Assembly (NCBI GenBank): GCA_026708085.1
Contig: JAPOVP010000147.1
Span: forward strand, 1-42,169
Source of the DNA: Caldilineaceae bacterium
Lineage (GTDB): Bacteria; Chloroflexota; Anaerolineae; Caldilineales; Caldilineaceae
Length of the DNA stretch: 42,169 nt
Reading direction: 5' to 3'
Shown: positions 42,045-42,169 of the stretch, in pieces
Numbering within the stretch: position 1 is the stretch's first letter
How the letters are laid out: every line of letters begins with the position of its first letter
The notes under the pieces: generated by a model
What the model was told of the DNA's origin: nothing
Seen by the model: the letters and a program-made list of their open reading frames with translations, nothing else
Databases searched by the model: none
Translations under genes and position numbers: made by a program

Positions 42045-42169
42045 GCAACTACTAAGCCTCATTTAGTGCTCGACGCCGGACGAGGCGAGCGCTGGTTTTT
42101 CTCACTCCTCTACCCTCTCTCCTCGCATTTGGGCGGTCGGGCCTATTCGGCCCTCCCTTGTGCGGGGGC
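42045..42169 (+). repeat. Dispersed structured element, copy cut by the window end
   Basis: The left part GCAACTACTAAGCCTCATTT, GACGAGGCGAGCG and CTCACTCC matches 30701-30770; the following TTTGGGCGGTCGGGCCTATT and CGGCCCTCCCTTGTGCGGGG match copy 1. H2 is cut by the window edge. The gap 41866-42044 holds no supported gene. Confidence 0.85.

Overview
The window looks like a chromosomal stretch of a high-GC, C-ending-codon bacterium with a large carbohydrate-catabolic repertoire. The gene families present and the absence of any recognisable phage or plasmid backbone fit an uncultivated Chloroflexota (Anaerolineae/Caldilineales-like) genome. This placement is inference: no rRNA or other phylogenetic marker lies in the window.

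Region 1 (1-9.8 kb, all + strand) is catabolic. It holds the end of a CUT1 sugar ABC permease, an FAD/NAD(P) oxidoreductase, an unknown protein, a corrinoid (B12) methyltransferase protein, a frameshifted membrane/zinc-ribbon gene, an L-fucose/L-arabinose isomerase-like protein, a GH78-type alpha-L-rhamnosidase and a uroporphyrinogen-decarboxylase-family protein of the kind that moves methyl groups to or from corrinoids. Together with the enolase-superfamily dehydratase (11.5 kb), the RraA-like aldolase (16.3 kb), the GH88/GH105-type hydrolase (17 kb) and the ThDP enzyme (24.4 kb), this suggests use of deoxy-sugar and uronate rich, possibly O-methylated, polysaccharide. That pathway is inference.

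Region 2 (9.8-16 kb) is accessory. It contains an antitoxin whose toxin is reduced to a scar, a secreted unknown, an AlbA_2/COG2865-type regulator, a truncated copy of the enolase gene, an intact VapBC-like pair and a lone RHH antitoxin.

Region 3 (17-26 kb) holds a degenerate M14 / GH105 fusion, two tandem DUF1800 genes produced by a 1740-bp duplication that left a readable scar, DUF1501, an NHL beta-propeller and a ThDP enzyme.

Region 4 (26-34 kb) has a Gly/Ser/Glu-rich lipoprotein with three FxLYD-like domains, divergent from an OmpR-type two-component system. A 3.7-kb gene graveyard follows, with a response-regulator relic and a PIN-toxin relic. Region 5 (34-42 kb) encodes a 1532-residue secreted protein of eight about 187-residue repeats that I do not recognise, two lipoproteins each carrying one divergent copy of the same repeat, a 33-codon relic of it, and an M28-type lipoprotein peptidase with a changed metal ligand.

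Two repeat systems run through the whole window. One is short tandem heptamer arrays (CCACTGA and an A-rich relative AAAACTG) sitting directly in front of start codons and running into the 3' ends of genes. The other is a dispersed, strongly structured element of about 350-425 bp (two long copies, one partial, one cut by the window end) whose first hairpin keeps its pairing while its bases change.
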